9,236 nt of DNA from JANWKA01 sp035533815 (GTDB taxonomy: Bacteria; Bacteroidota; Bacteroidia; Chitinophagales; Chitinophagaceae). The position numbers were made by a program, and so were the translations under genes. The notes under the pieces were generated by a model. It made no database searches. It saw only the letters and a list, made by a program, of their open reading frames with translations, and was not told the origin of the DNA. The stretch lies in the NCBI GenBank assembly GCA_035533815.1, contig DATLTB010000036.1:1-9236 (forward strand), in the 5' to 3' direction. Below, in pieces: positions 6,595 through 9,236 of this stretch. Every line of letters starts with the position of its first letter. The stretch's first letter is position 1.

Positions 6595-7938
6595 ATGACT
6601 TTCAGCGTAATTTTGATTAAGATAGCCCAGTTTATACTTTCCCTTTCCATTCTGATTATCCTGCATGAATCCGGACATTTCGTCACTGCAAAAATATTCA
6701 AATGCCGGGTGGAGAAATTCTTCCTTTTTTTTGATCCCGGGTTTGCCATATTCAAAAAAAAGATCGGAGAAACCTTATATGGTATTGGTTGGCTTCCACT
6801 TGGAGGATATGTGAAAATTGCCGGAATGGTCGATGAAAGCATGGATACGGAGCAGCTCAAGCAACCCCCTCAACCCTGGGAATTCCGATCCAAGCCGGCC
6901 TGGCAGCGACTTATCATCATTGTAGCAGGCGTGACTGTCAATATTTTATTGGCTATCCTTATATTTTCGATGATGCTATGGAAATGGGGGGAAAGTTATT
7001 TGCCAGCCAAGAATCTCACCTATGGCATTGTTACTGATTCCCTGGCCCGGACCATCGGCTTGAAAGATGGGGATAAAATTGTGACCCTGGATGGAAAACC
7101 AGTGGATAATTTCTCAGCGGTTCCCGCGGATATCATTCTTAAGCAAATTAAGATGATCGGCATTACAAGAAATGGCCGAGCCATGCAACTGACTATACCC
7201 AATGGTTTTATTGGAGCGCTGATCAAGCAAAATAAGGCCGATTTCCTTGAACCCAGATTCCCTGTATTTGTTGATAGTGTGGAACCTTCTGCCGTATTTT
7301 TATCCGGCAAACTCTTAAAAAACGACCATATAATTTCCTTCAATGATAAGCCGGTGTTTTTCTTTAATGAATTTGAAAAAGCCAAAGCTGATCTTAAAAA
7401 TACCAATGTGAAGCTGGGTGTCCTGCGAAATGGCAGCGATTCTGTGACCATTCTTGCCCATTTGAATAATATGGGCCTGGTTGGATTCCTTCCCAAATCG
7501 CCGGAAAGCTTTTTTCACTTTGATACCCGCCAATATTCTTTTTTCCAGGCTATTCCTGCCGGAGTGATCAAAGGTATGCATACGATCAGAGATTATGGCC
7601 GACAATTGAAGCTGATATTCTTTTCCAAACAGGTCAAGACTTCCCAGTCTCTGGGTGGATTCATCACGATTGGCAACCTGTTCCCTGCAGTTTGGGACTG
7701 GCAGGCTTTCTGGGCTATGACAGCCTTTCTTTCTATTGTGCTGGCCATTATGAACATCCTTCCAATCCCAGTTCTGGATGGAGGCCATGCACTTTTCATC
7801 GTGGCTGAAATGATCACCGGACGCAAACCCAGCGATAAATTCCTGATATATGCCCAATATGTAGGATTAGCCATTATCCTGACCCTGGTTGTATATGCCA
7901 ACGGATTGGATATCTGGCGTCACTGGTTCAAACATTGA
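6595..7938 (+). CDS. rseP: RIP metalloprotease RseP (site-2 protease family)
   Basis: This 447-residue inner-membrane zinc protease cleaves transmembrane segments, classically anti-sigma factors in envelope stress signalling and remnant signal peptides. The active-site motif HESGH (H24, E25, H28) sits in the first membrane helix (about 5-28). GGYVKIAGM (70-78) is the conserved re-entrant segment. A second helix lies at about 104-128, followed by two PDZ-like regions (from about 143 and from about 222). The C-terminal membrane block carries NILPIPVLDGG (387-397), with D395 as third zinc ligand, and a last helix at about 422-437. The frame is open back to a TTG at 6502, but MTFSVILIKIAQFILS is the normal family start and the -7 element lies between. 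No anti-sigma factor gene is in view, so its target here is unknown. Confidence 0.95.
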   Translation: MTFSVILIKIAQFILSLSILIILHESGHFVTAKIFKCRVEKFFLFFDPGFAIFKKKIGETLYGIGWLPLGGYVKIAGMVDESMDTEQLKQPPQPWEFRSKPAWQRLIIIVAGVTVNILLAILIFSMMLWKWGESYLPAKNLTYGIVTDSLARTIGLKDGDKIVTLDGKPVDNFSAVPADIILKQIKMIGITRNGRAMQLTIPNGFIGALIKQNKADFLEPRFPVFVDSVEPSAVFLSGKLLKNDHIISFNDKPVFFFNEFEKAKADLKNTNVKLGVLRNGSDSVTILAHLNNMGLVGFLPKSPESFFHFDTRQYSFFQAIPAGVIKGMHTIRDYGRQLKLIFFSKQVKTSQSLGGFITIGNLFPAVWDWQAFWAMTAFLSIVLAIMNILPIPVLDGGHALFIVAEMITGRKPSDKFLIYAQYVGLAIILTLVVYANGLDIWRHWFKH

Positions 7939-7963
7939 AATCGTATCCCTTCCCAGGATTTCG

Positions 7964-7971
7964 TAACTTTG
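7964..7971 (+). promoter_or_regulatory. Candidate -7 element of ssrA
   Basis: TAACTTTG matches TAnnTTTG and lies 27 bp before the mature tmRNA 5' end, leaving a short leader for RNase P to remove. The nearest upstream TTG (7935-7937) is 26 bp away, longer than the usual spacing, so the -33 element is uncertain. Confidence 0.6.
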
Positions 7972-7998
7972 CCTTGATTCTTCATTGGAAATCAACAA

Positions 7999-8363
7999 GG
8001 GGCTGACCGGTTTTGACAGCGGAGATCTTTATAGGTAAGCATGCCGTGCGTTGGATAATTAGCACGATAATCTGAATATTCAAATCTCACATGGCAATTT
8101 CAGCTATGCAATGGCTGCTTAATTCATTGAATTAAGCCCATGATGTCCGGGGCGGAGAGCGCCTGTCTTCACCTCCCGGGCCTATCATTTTAAATGGCGG
8201 GATAGTATGCGGGATGCCATGAACTGCATATGAACCAAAATGGCTAAGGACAATGTTGGTTGGCAATTCACCGGCGGAGTCCCGACAACCTAAGTAATTG
8301 CTACGCATGTAGAAATCTTATGGGGACTACGTTTGGACAGGGGTTCGACTCCCCTCAGCTCCA
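7999..8363 (+). ncRNA. ssrA: Transfer-messenger RNA (tmRNA)
   Basis: tmRNA rescues stalled ribosomes: with SmpB it enters the A site charged with alanine, then supplies a short reading frame that tags the unfinished protein for proteolysis. The 5' end GGGGCTGACC and the 3' CAGCTCC (8356-8362) pair as a seven-base acceptor stem with one G-U. The T arm, with AGGGG and CCCCT flanking TTCGACT, is perfect. The discriminator is A8363, and CCA is not encoded (CAA follows), so it must be added afterwards. The tag frame ends in TAA at 8120-8122 and reads GNFSYAMAA if the resume codon is GGC (8093-8095); the start of the tag is inferred from the usual nine-residue Bacteroidota tags, while the end is directly visible. 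Length of about 365 nt is normal. The gene is a single-piece (not permuted) tmRNA. Confidence 0.96.
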
Positions 8364-8386
8364 CAATTATTGAATTTAAATAATTG
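8364..8386 (+). terminator. AT-rich hairpin after ssrA, possible terminator
   Basis: CAATTATT and AATAATTG form a perfect 8-bp inverted repeat around a 7-base loop, starting directly after the tmRNA discriminator base. GTTTAC and an A/T-rich stretch follow rather than a clean T-run. It is probably the ssrA terminator, but a weak one, and could also affect 3' processing. Confidence 0.5.
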
Positions 8387-8578
8387 GTTTACAATAATTT
8401 AAATTTTAAAATCTTGCAATTGCAGTTAATAAGTGTAGCAAATTTTAAGCCTTTCCCTGGGATTGATGATATCCGGATTACTGACTATTTCAATTAAGGG
8501 GAATAAATCAAGGGTATTGGTATTTCTCAAGCCTTAAAGTAACTCTTCATTTTATTTTAGTGAAATTTACCACTTGCC
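8387..8578. other. Unassigned intergenic stretch downstream of ssrA
   Basis: No gene, RNA or known element is recognised in these 192 bp on either strand. A short plus-strand frame from a TTG at 8414 to TAA at 8495-8497 contains ISVANFKPFPGIDDIRIT, which looks protein-like but matches nothing I know. It could be the remnant of a gene cut off by insertion of mobile DNA, or chance. The stretch is A/T-rich near ssrA and more mixed towards the inverted repeat at 8579. Confidence 0.4.
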
Positions 8579-8631
8579 TTGTCCCGTCCTAAAATAGCAT
8601 ATCACCTAAAAGCTATTTCAGGACGAGACAG
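8579..8631. repeat. 53-bp near-perfect inverted repeat, IS-end-like
   Basis: Two 20-base arms (8579-8598 and 8612-8631) match at 17 of 20 positions as an inverted repeat around a 13-base centre. The ends read TGTC...GACA, typical of insertion-sequence termini. Transcribed from the minus strand, two of the three mismatches become G-U pairs, giving a 19-bp hairpin; from the plus strand the stem is followed by TTTTT and might terminate transcription. No flanking target duplication is visible. It may be two IS ends left after an internal deletion, a small non-autonomous element, or a REP-like hairpin. It marks the truncation point of the IS66 remnant. Confidence 0.7.
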
Positions 8632-9064
8632 TTTTTACCCTTTGCGGCCATGGCTGATTGGGGTGAGCCTCCCGCATGGCTTTAAGCTCCCGTAATAAAT
8701 GAGCCATGCAGGCCTGATGGGCTGCCGCGGGATAGAAAGTTGGCTGGCCCAGCAATCTGATACCAGGGTGGTTTTGGGGAAGCCCTGAGGAAAAAAGGCC
8801 TCCTGGGCCTGCTGGCCCTTGGATTCATGGTATCCGATAAAAGTCCAATCGGGGTTCTGATAGGTGTGTAACCAACTTTTTTTTCCCCTTTACCTTTTCT
8901 CCGGTTTCCTCCCAGCCGGCTACCTCAGCCTTGGCTATCTGCTGCTGTATATGGGCATACACCCCTTGAGTTTTGCCTGTAAAGCGGGTCAATATATTTG
9001 CTACTGTCCCTTCAGAGATCGAAAGGCCGAAAAGATCGGATAGAAATTCAGCTGATCTATAATA
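8618..9064 (-). pseudogene. IS66-family transposase remnant, frameshifted and truncated at both ends
   Basis: The minus strand encodes the central part of an IS66-type DDE transposase, broken into three frames. From the right: AEFLSDLFGLSISEGTVANI and GWEETGEKVKGKK (the conserved DETG region, here with E for D); then, after a +1 shift in a run of eight A residues (T-run 8877-8884 on the plus strand), SWLHTYQNPDWTFIGYHESK and LVSDCW; then, after a second shift, equivalent to one missing base, HQACMAHLLRELK with PWPQRVKT. The order and motifs match IS66 transposases. The N-terminal region, the C-terminal catalytic part and both element ends are missing. The left break coincides with the inverted repeat at 8579-8631 and the right break with the IS3-type end near 9060. 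It is not functional. End coordinates are approximate. Confidence 0.88.
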
Positions 9065-9107
9065 CTCCCCAATAATTGGACAACAGGTTAAGGTGAAAAT
9101 AACATCT

Positions 9108-9115
9108 TAAATTTG
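9108..9115 (+). promoter_or_regulatory. Possible -7 element of the IS3-type orfA
   Basis: TAAATTTG matches TAnnTTTG and lies 6 bp before the orfA ATG at 9122. No TTG is found at the right spacing. If used, it would give a nearly leaderless transcript, in keeping with low transposase expression. Confidence 0.35.
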
Positions 9116-9121
9116 TTGTTT

Positions 9122-9236
9122 ATGAATAATTCTAGAAGGAAATTCACCCCAGGTTTCAAGGCGAAAGTTGCTCTTGAAGCACTGAAGGAGCAACTTACTT
9201 TGACCGAGCTTGCTCAAAAATTTGAACTACATCCCA
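9122..9236 (+). CDS. IS3-type transposase OrfA, N-terminal fragment
   Basis: The first 38 codons of an IS3-family OrfA are present; the right edge cuts the gene. OrfA binds the terminal repeats through a helix-turn-helix and normally joins OrfB, the DDE catalytic part, by programmed -1 frameshifting. The visible sequence RRKFTPGFKAKVALEALK (5-22) followed by LTLTELAQKFELHP (25-38) is the standard N-terminal helix-turn-helix region. Nothing shows whether the rest of the element is intact. Confidence 0.88.
   Translation, partial: MNNSRRKFTPGFKAKVALEALKEQLTLTELAQKFELHP

Larger units (their letters stand above)
9061..9236 (+). mobile_element. Left end of an IS3-type insertion sequence, partial
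   Basis: The segment starting near 9055-9066 with ACTCCCCAATAATTGGACAA resembles the left terminal repeat of IS3-family elements, which often carry CCCC...TTGGACA. It is followed by the beginning of an IS3-type orfA. The element has landed in the IS66 remnant, whose coding similarity stops here. The exact first base, the right end and the target duplication cannot be set because the element leaves the window. Confidence 0.7.

Noticed and set aside
7020..7857. Long minus-strand open frames (158 and 180 codons) within rseP
   Set aside because: They lie fully antisense to rseP, whose motifs and domain order are clear; they show no recognisable domain and have no promoter.
8541..8554. 14-base direct repeat TTTATTTTAGTGAA, also at 3188-3201 in the 3' end of rplU
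   Set aside because: A/T-rich and short; one such match in a 9-kb A/T-leaning window is expected by chance, and the flanks do not match.
1..9236. CRISPR array, toxin-antitoxin pair, defence system or tRNA genes
   Set aside because: No regularly spaced repeats, paired small genes, defence domains or tRNA cloverleaf apart from the tRNA-like ends of ssrA were seen.

Overview
The window looks like a chromosomal segment of a member of the Bacteroidota. This rests on three things. The genes are GH3-type, L21/L27, DXR, RseP and a short lysine/alanine-rich H1-like protein. Shine-Dalgarno sequences are largely absent ahead of the start codons. The Bacteroidota -7 promoter element TAnnTTTG recurs in front of several genes, and the rplU copy has a TTTG element exactly 20 bp upstream. 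The genus cannot be named from this sequence.

Left part (1-3471, all on the minus strand): the N-terminal 36 codons of S-adenosylhomocysteine hydrolase (ahcY, running off the left edge), a GNAT acetyltransferase, a PolX-like protein (helix-hairpin-helix, DNA polymerase X and PHP domains), an 88-residue histone H1-like protein ending at a strong intrinsic terminator, and the ribosomal operon rplU-rpmA. The PolX-like protein keeps its PHP metal ligands but appears to have lost all three polymerase carboxylates. The GNAT gene starts one codon after the PolX stop, in the same frame, with TTG as the only conventional start.

Middle part (3742-7938, plus strand): a GH3-family adenylate-forming enzyme, then dxr (MEP isoprenoid pathway) and rseP (site-2 intramembrane protease). 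A good -7 element lies between dxr and the true rseP start at 6595, so rseP can be transcribed on its own as well as by read-through from dxr.

Right part (7999-9236): an intact tmRNA gene (ssrA, tag ending NFSYAMAA) followed by accessory debris with no intact gene. This holds an AT-rich hairpin, about 190 bp of unassigned DNA, a 53-bp near-perfect inverted repeat resembling collapsed IS ends, a frameshifted and doubly truncated IS66-type transposase remnant (minus strand), and the left end of an IS3-type element with the start of its orfA (plus strand), which runs off the right edge. The 3' end of ssrA is a classic integration site, so the housekeeping block appears to stop at ssrA and a mobile-element region to begin there. 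No clearly new biological system is visible. The points most worth checking are the degenerate polymerase site of PolX, the PolX/GNAT junction, and the 53-bp inverted repeat.
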